From the NCBI GenBank assembly GCA_002049455.2, contig KV919231.1, positions 1 through 44,023 on the forward strand: a stretch of DNA of 44,023 nt, written 5' to 3'. Below, piece by piece: positions 10,242 through 21,043 of the stretch. The DNA is from Porphyra umbilicalis (Eukaryota > Rhodophyta > Bangiophyceae > Bangiales > Bangiaceae). Position numbers and translations under genes: made by a program. The notes under the pieces were generated by a model. It was not told where the DNA came from, made no database searches, and saw nothing but the letters and a program-made list of their open reading frames with translations. Every line of letters starts with the position of its first letter. Position 1 is the stretch's first letter.

Positions 10242-12300
10242 ATGTCGGCCGACGAGTTTCGGGTCCCCCCCCCCCCCCCTCGCCGGCGGTCCCCCCCCCC
10301 CTCGCGCCCCCCCCGACCGGTACTTGGAGGTCCGCGTCGCCGCCTTTGAGCTCCCCCTCGTCGGCGGCCGCTTCACCCCCCCCGAGTCGGTCGGCTACCA
10401 CCTGCAGCTGCTTCGGCGGCGGCGGCGGGGCAGCAGCGACGGCCGCGGCGGCGGGGCGCCGCACGCCACCCGCCGCACCACGTCGGCGCTCGGCGGGGGT
10501 GGCGGCGCCGGCGGCGGGGGCGGCTTGGTCGCCGGCCGCCGGTTGCTGCTGCGGGGGAGCTCCGCGCTCGCGTCGGCGGCGGCGGCGGCGCTCGACCCGG
10601 CGTCGGGGGCGTCGGATTTTGAGTTGCTCGGCACGACCGAGACGGTGCGGGGGGACCCCAACCCCTCGTGGGTGACTGCTTTTCGCCTGCCCGCGGCGGC
10701 GGTGCTCGGCGAGCGTGGCGGCCGCGGCGGGCGCTACGAGGATGACTACCGTCTCGTCATCCGCCGCGTTGTGGGCGCGTGGGAGGACGCGTCGGCGGGC
10801 GGCGGTGACGGTGGTGGCGGTGGCGGCGGCGGCGGCGGCGGCGGTGGCCGCGGCGCCCCTGCTGCGTCGCCCTCGTGGTTGGCCATGCTCCTGTCGCCCG
10901 CCGCCCGCCGCCGCCGCGCCGCCGTCACCATTGTGTCGTGGGCGGACGTGTCCCTCGCCGACGCGGCGCGGCGGCGGGACGGGTGCGTCGAGCGGCCGCT
11001 CGTCGACGTGGCGGCGGGGGTGCCGACGGCCACCTCGGGCGTCCTCGTCGTCTGCACCGAAGCGTTTGACCGGCGACCCGTGCCGCACGCGCTGCGCCTG
11101 CGGCTGGCCGTCGACGTGGGGTGTGATATGGGTGGGGGGTGGGGGGGGGCCCCGCCGCCGACCGGCGCCGCCGCGTCGCCGCGGCGCCGCAGCCGCGGGC
11201 GTGGCGACGGTGGCGACGGCGGCGGCGGCGGCGTCGGCGGCGGCGGCATGTGCCTGCTGTATGTCGTATACAAGGACCTGGTCGGGAGCACGCAGGGCGA
11301 GTTTTTGCCCGTCTTTCGCTCCCCGCCCGTGCCGCTGCCGCCCGCGTCGCGGGTGCGGGGGCGGGGGCCGGCGGCAGAGCCACCGGCGGGGGACCCAGGG
11401 GGGGGAGTCACCGTCGGCGTCGACGGGGCCGGCGGCGGCGCGCGCGTCAGCCTCTCGGCGGTGCCCGCGTACGAGCTCGAGCCGGTCCTCCTCGACGTGG
11501 ACGGGCTCGTCGGGGACGCGCCCGGTCGCGCGTTGCGCCTCGAGCTCTTCCTCTGCCGCTCTGCGGGGGGGGGCAAGGGGGGGGGGGGGACCACCACCGC
11601 CGCGGGCGCGGCGGGCGCGGGCGGCGGGGGGGGGGTCGTCCCCCTCGGCTACGTGCTCACCTCCCTCGGCGCGCTCGCGTACGCGCGGCGGGGCTCCCGG
11701 CTGGCCGTCGAGCCGAGTCCGGGCAGCGCGCTACTCGCCGGCACGCTCGTCGTGGACGACGTGCGGGTGGCGGGGCCGGCGGCGGGGAGCCTCCCCGCCG
11801 GCGTCGGCGGCGGCGGCCGCGGCGGCAGCGGCGGCAGCAACGGCGCCGCCGCCGCCGCCGCCGCTGCTGCCATGGGCGTAGACGACGCCGGCGGGCCGGC
11901 CAAGCCGCTCGTCTCCCGCGTCAAACTCCGCGCCGTCCACTTTCGGTGGGCGCCCGCGGGGGTGCCCGCCGACGGCGGCGCCGCGGCGGCCGCCGCGGCC
12001 GACGCGCCCGTGGCGGTCGACACGCACGGCCGCGCGGGGCGCGTCGGCGGCGCGCCCGCGGCGGGCGGGCGGGAGGGCGGCGGCCGCGGCGGCCTCGCGC
12101 GGGGCGTCTCGTACATCTCCCCGAGCCGCGTGGCGAGCACCAAGGCCGCCATCGCGGCGGGCGCCGGTGCGGGGGGGGCGGAGGGGGGGGGGGGGACGGC
12201 GTCGATGGGTGTGCCCACGGGGCGGGCGTGGCGGCCTGACGGCGCCGCGCGTGCGCGCCCTTGGGACTGGGAGGGGGGGGGGGCGAGCACCGCATCTTGA
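10242..12300 (+). CDS. Tandem C2-domain protein, copine-like, with a frame problem near the start
   Basis: C2 domains bind membranes, often through Ca2+. The open frame to the stop at 12298-12300 shows a first C2-like unit (about 10315-10780) with FELLGTTETVRGDPNPSWV, matching the copine pattern of strand, G.TE, then NP.W. A second unit (about 11080-11790) has MCLLYVVYKDLVGS, an LGYVLTSL segment and a closing LAGTLVVDDVRV, as in copine C2B. No von Willebrand A domain follows, unlike true copines; the tail is Gly/Ala-rich. The best initiator context (GCCGTCGCCATG at 10242) is one frame off, separated from the C2 frame by two long C runs at 10267-10312. A base-count error in a C run, or a real frameshift, would join them. 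Otherwise the frame opens upstream at 9946. Gly/Ala/Arg-rich loops make the exact domain limits uncertain. Confidence 0.6.
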
Positions 12301-12590
12301 CGGGGAAGGAGGTGGGGGGGGGGAGGGGGGTGCGAGCACGGGGCGGTGCGTATTGCTTGCGCTGGCGGCGCTCCCGCGGGAGCGCGCACAGAGGGGGACG
12401 GCGCCGCTGCGGCGCGGGCCGACGCTGACCGGCGTGGGCTAGGGTCGTACCAAACATGCAAACTGGCAGAGGATAACACACCATCTCACACGGGGTACAC
12501 TCCCGCGCGCGGGTGCAGGTGGGCGCACACACACACGCACAATGACGGGAAAAAGAAGCAATCCAAGACACATCCCCACGCACATGGGGC

Positions 12591-14194
12591 TCAGCGGTAG
12601 AGGGACTCGCTCTTCAAATTCTGGGCAATCTCCGTCTCCCACCGGTCGCCGTTGGCGAGCAGCTTGGCCTTGTTGTACAGCAGCTCCTCGTGCGTCTCCG
12701 TGGCGTACTCCATGTTGGGGCCCTCCACGATAGCGTCTGCGGGGGTTTGGGAGTCATTCAAAAAAAGGGAAGGGGCAGTCAGGCGGGGATGGTGCATGGT
12801 CAAGGTGCCCTAAAAGAGAGGCAAACAGCAGCGCAAGAGTTAGAGAATCGGCTGATAGGCGAGTACAAAGAGAAGGAGGCTGAGCAACACCCAGACGAGG
12901 GAGAGTGCAATGGCTCCTGAAAGATCAGCACGCAAAGTGTCAGACCACCACAGAGCCCACAAACGTACCCACAGGACACGCCTCCTGGCACATGCCGCAG
13001 TAGACTGAGCAAGCGACACAGGGCGGGCGGACAAGCGGAGTGCACAAGAGGCGAGAATCAGAAGCCCAAAGAAGGCGAGCGCAACGGACGGCGAACAGAA
13101 GTGAAGACGGTCAGAGTTAGAAACCAACCCAGGAGGCCGCGCGTGGCAATTCGACTAGCAGACCAAGCCACCATACTCGCACAGACGGCGGGATTCCGTG
13201 CCACAGAAGAAGCTGCACGCCCCAAACGTACTGCACTTGGTCATGTCGATGTCGTAGCGGGTTGTGCGGCGCGACCCGTCGGGACGCGGCTCCGCCTCAA
13301 TGGTGATGGCCTGCGCAGGGCAAATAGCCTCGCACAGCTTGCAACTGTACCGACAAACCGTCGCCCACAAATGTGCCAGGGGGTGGCGTAGGAGGGCGGC
13401 CAAAAAATACACCAGCCGTGTAAAGAAGCATCCGAGGAACGCCAGAGGACGGAGCAATCATCCAAGTCAGTACCGCGGCCACACGGCCGTGACATGCCCG
13501 TGGCCGGCCGCATCCACGCGCCGACAACAGGAGACTGAGGCCGCGCCAGATCGACCCCCGCCCTGCTCCACCTCGCCCCTCACCCAACCGCCAGCCTCGG
13601 ACCAAACAGACAGCCACAACACCATCATCCGCCGCCTCCACTGCGGACACATCCACGGCGTCGACATCACGCCCCTACCGGAATGGACCCGCCTTCACTG
13701 CACCCGGCCACCCCCACAAAGATCCCTTGGCACCCGCAAAAAACGTACGCAATACACCGCTCCTCGCCGCTCTCATACCGCCGCAGCGCGTGTTCCCCCC
13801 GGAAGCGTGGGCTGGACGGTCCCTTCTCCATCGGGTAGTCGAGGGTCACCTTGGGCTGGAAAAAGTACTGGAGCGTCAGCGCCATCCCCCGCATCATCTC
13901 GGTCAGGTAAAGGGCTTCCGCCGTCTTCGACACCAGCGCCTGGTTGTCCGTCGGCATAATCGTCTCGGCCGTGTGGCCGGGCGCGTGGGAGATGGTTGAC
14001 TTGCCTGGGCCCGTCGACCGGTTAGGGAGCGGGACGCCCTCGTTTTGGGGGGCCGGCGCCGTCGCAAAGAGGCCACGGGACCAGCGGGCGGCGGCAAAAA
14101 TGGCGGGAGGGGCGACCGCGGGGGCGCCGCCGGCCCGCGTCAGGCCGGCACGGAGGGGCGGCGTCAAAACGCGGAGGGAGCGGAGGTGCTGCAT
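12591..14194 (-). CDS. NDUFS8: NADH dehydrogenase (ubiquinone) Fe-S protein 8 (TYKY subunit), four exons
   Basis: This mitochondrial complex I subunit carries clusters N6a and N6b in the arm that passes electrons to ubiquinone. Exons in transcription order are 14194-13749, 13344-13232, 13004-12969 and 12736-12591, giving 246 residues. All three donors are GTACGT. The N-terminus ([20 protein letters not shown]) is Arg-rich without acidic residues, fitting a mitochondrial presequence. [12 protein letters not shown] and the DYPMEKG segment follow. The first 4Fe-4S motif, [12 protein letters not shown] (residues 147-158), is split by intron 1. The second, [12 protein letters not shown] (186-197), is split by intron 2. 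Exon 3 is only 36 nt and supplies three of its four cysteines. The C-terminus SLYR matches the family end. The reading frame closes exactly across all junctions. Confidence 0.95.
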
Positions 14195-14630
14195 CGTGGG
14201 TGACCCGAGGGGGTCCGCAACACTAGAGAAGCAGGGGAAAAAACCCTACCGGAAGTCGCTGCTGCAGTAGAGGGGGGCAGACGTGCCGTCGACGGGAAGG
14301 ATCATCAGCGGTGCACAGACGGGTCGTGGAGAGCGGGAGGGGGTAGATGGTGGAGCGGCGCAGAGCTGCCATCTTGGCCAACAAGAAGCGCGATGCGGGT
14401 GGCCCTGAATTTACCGTTCAAAAGGGGCTCCAACCATGGTTGGCATCGATTAAAATTTTACATAACATCAAATCTAAAAAGTAATGTATGATTACTCACT
14501 AATTCATTCATCGACTGATTCAAACATTTTAGTGCACTGAAAGCGCGTTCGCGAAAACACCCCGGACTTGCAAAACGATAGAACTGTTTTCACACGACGA
14601 AAGATACATAGCCAAGTCGAGCACCGCCTC
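14195..14630. other. Spacer with an AT-rich island
   Basis: The DNA adjacent to 14194 would contain the NDUFS8 promoter and 5' UTR. An AT-rich stretch at about 14445-14530 stands out in this GC-rich window and lies just before duplication copy 2. No gene is seen. Confidence 0.5.
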
Positions 14631-15897
14631 CCGGGTGAGCGTCACCTGCACGACCGGCGCCGCTTGGGAGCGCACGTACGAGCGGGAGATCAGAAAAAAG
14701 GAGACGAGAAAGGCGGCCATGGCGGCGGTGGTGGCGGTCGCCGACGTGACCACCGCTTGCTGGCGTAGGGGGCGCTCCGCCCACCGCCGCCGCGGCGTCC
14801 ACCGCCGCCCGCACGAGCGGCAGCTGCTGCCGTCGGGGGGGTACCCTCCCACTGGTGGGTAGCGGCCGCCCGCACGCTCCTCGACGACCAGCGCTTTGTC
14901 TTCGTCCGAGGGGGGGTAGGTGATCGCCGCGAGGGGCTCCTGCCGCACCCACCAGAGGGTCAGCAGCGGCCGCCACCGCCGTGGCGGGCGGCGGCTGCCA
15001 CCGAGGCACGGCCGCCACCATCCGAGCAACCACCGGCCGACTGCGCTGGCTGGGCAGTCGTCGCTTGCCGCAGCGCAGACTCGAGGCCGAGCTGCGCGAT
15101 GCGCACGTGCGCGGCGGCGACGCGGTGGATGGGGAGGGGGAGGTATGTGGGGCCACAGAGCGGGAGGGGGGGGGAAGAAGCCGTCGATGGCACGGAAGGG
15201 CGGGCGGCGGGGTGGAGCGAGAAAATAGCAGGGGTGCCACGCCGCCGCCGCCACCGCCGCCGGCACCGCCGCGGCCGCGGCCGCCGCGGCCGCGGGCGCC
15301 ACTCGCTGCCGTGTGCGGGCGCGCGTCGTGCGCACGGTCGTCCACTGCTCACCGCCGCGTCGGCGGCAGGCGCGGCGGCAACACCGCCAGCGGCGGTGGC
15401 CGCCGCCCCCACCCGCCGCGCGCGGGTGTTGCGGGAAAGGACGCGACCACGCAGGCCGCAGCGCATTCAGCGCCGACACGACCCCCTGTTTGAAAAATCA
15501 AAACCGACGTCTCCCACAGGGCCCGCAGAGCCCGATTCTGGCCAACTACCGCGGAATTGCGACATCATGGCCGTTCGTGGCAGCGTCCACCTGCCCCCAC
15601 GACCCCGTAAACGCCGCACCTGCCCTCACGCACCTTTTTAACCACGATTCTGCTTCCGCGGACCGTACGGGCGATGAAGACGTCGCCACCTCTAGCAACT
15701 TCACAGAAAGATGCGGGCAGCCCCGGCACATGTTCCCATACTCAAGAAAGCGCCGGGGGACGTCCTCCAACGGCGTAGGGAGCCAAACGGACCGCCAAAA
15801 ACGTTTTTTTAAGTACTCCCGCAACGTGCACTAGAAAAAAGGACTTTTTTTTCGACGTGTGGGTGTGAGAAAGCACCCTAGACTAAAGTCCAGGGAA
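14631..15897. repeat. Segmental duplication, copy 2 (1,267 bp)
   Basis: This is a direct repeat of 3425-4688, 11.2 kb away. Relative to copy 1 it has an in-frame 3-bp insertion at about 15044 (minus-strand Ala), scattered substitutions, and loss of the TATA-like motif. The minus-strand ORF (15479-14529) stays open through the whole block. It then diverges at the block edge into EAVLDLAMYLSSCENSS, while copy 1 reads into an unrelated sequence. A second minus-strand ORF of 92 codons (15824-15546) is also present. No function is recognised. Confidence 0.9.
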
Positions 15898-16850
15898 TTT
15901 TTGAATCTTTCGTGGTTGCACTGGGGCAGCCGAGGGAGGATCAGCGCCCATTGGGCTCACCTGACGGCTGACGGACCTTGTTGTGCGTCTCTCCCGAACA
16001 ATATGTCAGCAGCCGCTCTATGGGGACGCTTCCATGGGAGACATGGCTCCGTGGTCGGACTCGGAGGAGGCAGGGAGGCAGAAAGAGGGGAGGCTCGCAG
16101 CACCGCGGGACCCTGCCGGGGCCCTGGGGATGTTGCAGGCAGATGAAGCCATGGTCATCGTGAGGAACTATGGTATGCGACGAGTATACATAGAGGAATG
16201 TGATGAGCGTTGGCATCTGACGTTAGCAGCCTCGGCCTGGGTGGCAACATTCACAGCTGGACACTTGATTAAATGACATAAATTTGATACATTCATTCAC
16301 AAAAGTATCGCTTGATAGATCAATGTACATATTGATGCGAGAGAGTCGTCAGAAGTTGTCATTCTTGCCAACCTCGGCTCCAACGCTGCATCTGCGAAGG
16401 ATTTTTGGATTTTCAATCAGTCGAAAACTTTGAACAGTGTGACCACCACAGCCCAGCCTTTTGGGCCAGCCTCCACAGCGGGAGACGACGCAGGTCACCC
16501 CGCGCGCGCACCGCCATAGAGGGATCAACATGACGCACACACGTGCTCATAGAGCGGCGAGATGACGCGGTAATGAGGGTGCTGGAAGGGCAAGACCTAT
16601 CTGTGCGAGCCAAGCCCGAACGTTCTTGCAGCCAGTTCGGAAAAGGGGCAGAAAAATACTGTAAAAGAAAGGACTGTTCGATAGCCGCACAACAGCAAGA
16701 CAGCACGCCAAGTGGCCATCCGCAGGGGGGTAAGAGCGACGGTGGGTGCCGCAAGAAAAATAGCAAGCAACGTGCCCAGATGAGCGACACATAATGAACA
16801 TGCACGGGAGAAAAAATGGGCTAAGGGCGGAGCAAACGCGGAGGACCAAC
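15898..16850. other. Unassigned spacer downstream of atpC
   Basis: A plus-strand ORF of 97 codons (15983-16276) has fairly balanced composition (for example MRRVYIEECDERWHL) but matches nothing I know. An AT-rich island lies at about 16262-16335. The rest probably includes the atpC 3' UTR. Confidence 0.4.
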
Positions 16851-18565
16851 CTAGGCCGAGGATCCGGCAATGATCTCCATGAGATCCTGTGTGATAGCAG
16901 CCTGGCGCGCGCGGTTCCTGTGGAGCACAACAGCAAAAAACCAGAACCAAGCGCGACGATGAGAGGCAAATGGCACCGGTATGTCAGTGAGGACGCTCAG
17001 GTACGGCTCCAGTACGACTGCGCGGTCGCCGCGACCACGCACACCTCGTACCGCCCGACCAAACGCAACACCACATGCTGTAGACCGACAAGCGATCCCA
17101 ACAGAAAGTCTCAACGTACATCTCCTTGTTAAGCGCCTTGCCCAGGTCCTTGGCGTTGTCCGACGCCGAGGACATGGCACTCATGCGGCTCGCCAGCTCA
17201 GATGCAACGCTCTCCTGCAGGGTGCGCAGCAGCTGGCCGTTGAGGTACAGCGGCAAGATGGCATTGAGGATCTGCAGCGGGTCCTGCTCGAAGATCATGT
17301 CGGCGGGGAAGTCCTCCGGCTCGGCGACGGGCACAGTCTCCGACTTGACCACAAACTGGCCACCCACCGACGTGAGCTGGAAGATCTCGTCGCCGTCCGT
17401 CTCGAGGCCCGAGGGCGAGAGCGGAAGCAGAGTCCGGATGGACGCCTCGCACGAGATAAGCGAAACAAAGCGGGTGTACAGCAGCTCAATCCGGTCAACC
17501 TCACCCGACAGATAGTCGGCCAACAGCTCGTCCGTGATAGACGATGCGTTCTCCGCCGACGGTGCCTGAGGGCAGTTGAAAAACTTGCGAACGGGCGTCT
17601 CCCTCCGGCGGAAGTACACGTTGGCCTTGGTGCCCACACACACCAGCTCGACTTCCAAGCCCTCGGCCTTCAGATCCTTGATGCGGGATTCGGTCTTCTT
17701 GATGATGTAGTTGTTGTACGAGCCGCACAGGCCACGGTCCCCAGAGATGACTACGAGCACCACCTTTTTCACGGTGCGCTCCGTCAGCAGCGGAAGGTCA
17801 ATAGCGTCGGCCTTCAGGCGCTTGATGAGACCACCAAGAACCTTTTGCAGGGTCTCCGAGAAAGGGCGCGTGCGCAGCACCGCGTCCTGCGCGCGGCGCA
17901 CCTTGGCCGCAGATACCAGGCGCATGGCCTCGGTAATCTTCTCCGTGTTCTTCACAGTCGAGATGCGCTCGCGCATTTCGCGGATGTTCGCGCCCATCGT
18001 CACCGATGCCGCGCCTGAAGACGCCGCGCGGTTCGCCGGCAGCACGGCGGCATTGCCGCGGAGGCCGTTGAAGCTCCTAACCGGCAATAAAGAGAAAACG
18101 AGAGCAGAAACCAAAGAACAGCCACACCCAAAGCAGTTGTGCACAGAGGTGGAAGAAAACAACGTTAGACACGAGACCTCGTCGAGGCCCCGACATCCCA
18201 GAAGCCTCCGCATACGCACAGTGGATAGCGACAAAGATGCGTGGCATCGGCGAGCAGATGCGGGTGGGCACCTGACAGACGTCAACCACAAACCACCCCA
18301 GACGGAGGCAGAGCAACACCAGTCCCCACCGAAGGGCACGGAGGGCCACAGCGCAGCCACTGGGGCCCGTGCCGACCCCCGACCCGGTACGTCCCCACCA
18401 CGCCCTCCCAGAAAAGGAAGAACAGCACCACCGCCGCAATCACAATCGTACGGAAACGTCGAGCGACGAAATCAAACAAACTTACACGCACACGGCGGCC
18501 TTGGCCGGCGTCGCCGCCACAAAACCACCCGTCGCCGCGCCCACAAACGCTGGCCGCGAGTTCAT
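16851..18565 (-). CDS. atpC: Plastid ATP synthase gamma subunit, nuclear gene, three exons
   Basis: The gamma subunit is the rotating central stalk of CF1 on the thylakoid. Exons in transcription order are 18565-18486, 18076-17120 and 16917-16851, giving 367 residues; donors are GTAAGT and GTACGT. The N-terminus MNSRPAFVGAATGGFVAATP is Ala/Ser-rich with early Phe residues, like red algal plastid transit peptides; the mature part probably starts near residue 54 (GANIREMRERI). GDRGLCGSYNN is the conserved gamma signature. The cyanobacterial/plastid-type insertion is present (DEIFQLTSVGGQFVV). The Cys-containing regulatory loop of land plants and green algae is absent: LSPSGLETDGDEIF has no Cys. 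The last exon supplies NRARQAAITQDLMEIIAGSSA split after Met346, so the C-terminal helix is complete. Absence of the dithiol fits a red algal enzyme. Confidence 0.93.
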
Positions 18566-21043
18566 GGCGAGGGCAAGGTGTGTGGTGCGGGCAAGGCGGT
18601 GGGTACGTGGATAGTGATGGAAAACGGTGGAGGCACAATGGCGACGGCGGCGGGTGGGCGGAGTACGTCCAGGGATGCGACGGCGAGGGGCGGCGGTGAC
18701 GCGGCGGCGGTGGCGGAGCGGCGGATCGGTCGAGGTCTTGGTCGGGCGGAAGCTGGCGCTGCGGGGACCACGGCCACACGAGAGCACGGCATGCCAGCCA
18801 TTGCCTGGGACCTTGTCCAGCCCAAATGTGGGGCGCATACGATCTCAAGGGAGGTCAAGCGCCCGACGGCGGTAGCGTGAGATACAGGCCGTAATGGGGC
18901 GATCGAGCCGGGGAGGCGGAATGTAACAGTTGAGTGGCGATCGCCCAAAATCGGTGTCTTAGGACTTCTCATTGGCTGAGCATACTCGGTTGTTCTGGTT
19001 GCCCAGGCTACGGTCCATTCGATGTAGTCAGAACGAGCCACAATGGTGCAAGTCATTCTGCTATTCATTTCGTCTAGACTATTCTTTTGCTGACTTCGTT
19101 TTGTCCAGAATGTCCTTCTGCTGACTTCCACTCGCGATGATGTGGTGGCTCCGAGGCCAAGAGACCATGGCGGCGGCATCGTGGCCGCTTGTGATGCGTC
19201 AGCTGAGCTTCTTGTGACCAAAGAACGCGAGGGGCTCTGTCCATGTAATAGGCATCAACGTATCGGCTGCACGATAGGTGTCCTGCACAGTACATGCCCA
19301 GCTCGGCTGAGGCTCTTTCTTTGTCGAGGTGACTGAGGGTAGCGTCCCTTGCTATGTATGATGCGATCTACTCATCGATGGCGTTGCCTGATCGCACAGT
19401 CGCTTGACTTGCTTGCTCTCCCACACAGCCCAACTCCGTGTCTTGCTGACCCACCGGTCCAGTCGGCACCACCGAGCCGCTGTCGTCCGTCCGTGGAGCG
19501 GGTGCTTGCGGCCCATCAAGATGGGGCGAGAATGCGCAGCGACCGCACTAGACTTGCGGGTCACTGTACAGTACTGAAGTGCGTCTCCCTCCTTTCAGGT
19601 GCGCATGCTACAAACCTCTGAAACACCTGCACACGACGAATCGCCTGGGCAACCAAGGCACCAATCATCCACAGCGCCAAACGACCACACACATGCCCGC
19701 ACTGCTCGTGCAAATCTCCGCCGGGCGTCACCCTGGCGGCCCACGCCGCGTCCCGTCGCCAAATCACGGAGGGTGGCCGCTTCCACCAGTCTGGCCTCAC
19801 CCGCCAACTAGCGACGGGTCCTCTGGCGGTGCCTCGGCGCCGAGGCGGCACACGCCCCCTCGGGGTCTGCTCAGAGCGTCGCACACCACCGCTCGACGTC
19901 CACCCCCGGCAGCGGCTCGGGGAGGACGACGCCTTCCCTCGGGCCACCCGCGCGGCCATCCCCCCCGCCGCCCGTCGTGGCCCCCAACCGACCGCGGCGG
20001 CGCCCAAAGACGGCGCCGCACGGCGGCGCCGGCGACCACGCCGCGTGCCGCGCCGCGTGCCCCCCTTGCGGCCACACGCGCACGCCGCGGGGCGGCACGA
20101 GGCGCCCGCTACGTCACCCGCCGGGGGGCCACCGCCGGGCGCACCGACGGCGCCCGCCCGCCCGTCCGCCCGCCCGCCCGCCCGCCACGGCCGGGCGACA
20201 CCCCCACCGCCGCGGGGCCCGCGTCGGCGCGACCGCCGCCGCCGCCTGACCGCACGCCGCGGCGCCCGCCGGCGGTCCGCCGCCGACGCGTCGCCGCGCG
20301 GCCGGCCGCGCAGCCGCCGCCGCCGCCGCCCCCGCGCGTCGCACGCACACGCACACGCGCGCGCGGCGGAAGTGGCGGCGCGCGGCGGCGGCGCCGCGCC
20401 GCGCGGACGTGGGCGCGGCGGCCGCCGCGGCGGTGCCGCGCCGCGCGGACGTGGGCGCGGTGGCCGCCGCGGCGGCCGCCGCGCAACCGTGGCGTGCGCG
20501 GTCGCGCCGGCTCGGCCGCCGGAAATTGTGTTTGGGGCTTGCCCCCACGCGCACTGACATTCAAGCGACCGGCCGGCCCGATCGGTGCGACGCGGCGTGG
20601 CACGGCACGTGCGGCGCAGCCGCGGCAGGCGCGGCCGCCGCGGCACCGTCAGTGCCGGGCGCCCCCGCCGACGCCGTGGCCGCCATCCCCCCCGCGCCGC
20701 GCCGCCGCCGCGCCGCCCGCCCGCCCGCCCGCCCGCCCGCCCGCCCGCCCGCCCGCGCCGCTGCCCGGCTTGACTGGCGCTTGCGAGACGTTGGTGGGGG
20801 GGGGGGGAGCGGGGGGGGGCACGGGGCTGCTCGCTGGGACTGGCCGCCGTCACCGGCGTGCGCGGCGCCGCCGCCCCGGCGCGTTGGACGGCGGGCCGGG
20901 TGGCCGCCCCGGCTCTCCTCCCGCTTCCCCCCTCCATCTCCCGGGCTCTGCCTCTTCCCGCGCGCGCCCCGCCCGCACCACGGCGCCTCCCCCCCCCCCC
21001 CTTTCCCCCCCCACGCCTTCCTCTGCTGCTGCTGCCAACGACG
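18566..21043. other. Unassigned region upstream of atpC and of the transporter
   Basis: 18566-19560 has no supported gene. 19800-21040 is extremely GC-rich with Arg/Pro/Ala-coding ORFs on both strands (plus strand 19579-21342, minus strand 21837-19561), which I treat as shadows. Tetranucleotide GCCC tracts occur at about 20156-20200 and 20709-20757. Confidence 0.5.
20709..20757. repeat. GCCC tetranucleotide microsatellite
   Basis: About eleven near-perfect tandem GCCC units lie here, with a shorter imperfect tract at about 20156-20200 in the same spacer. Both lie upstream of the transporter start. Confidence 0.9.

Noticed and set aside
12586..12640. tRNA-like D-arm string GCTCAGCGGTAGAG
   Set aside because: It coincides with the NDUFS8 stop codon and last residues, and no matching acceptor stem or T-arm is seen.
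3425..15897. The two 1.26-kb copies as LTRs of one 12.5-kb retroelement
   Set aside because: Ends lack TG/CA, no reverse transcriptase or integrase lies between, and the interval is filled with ordinary host genes.
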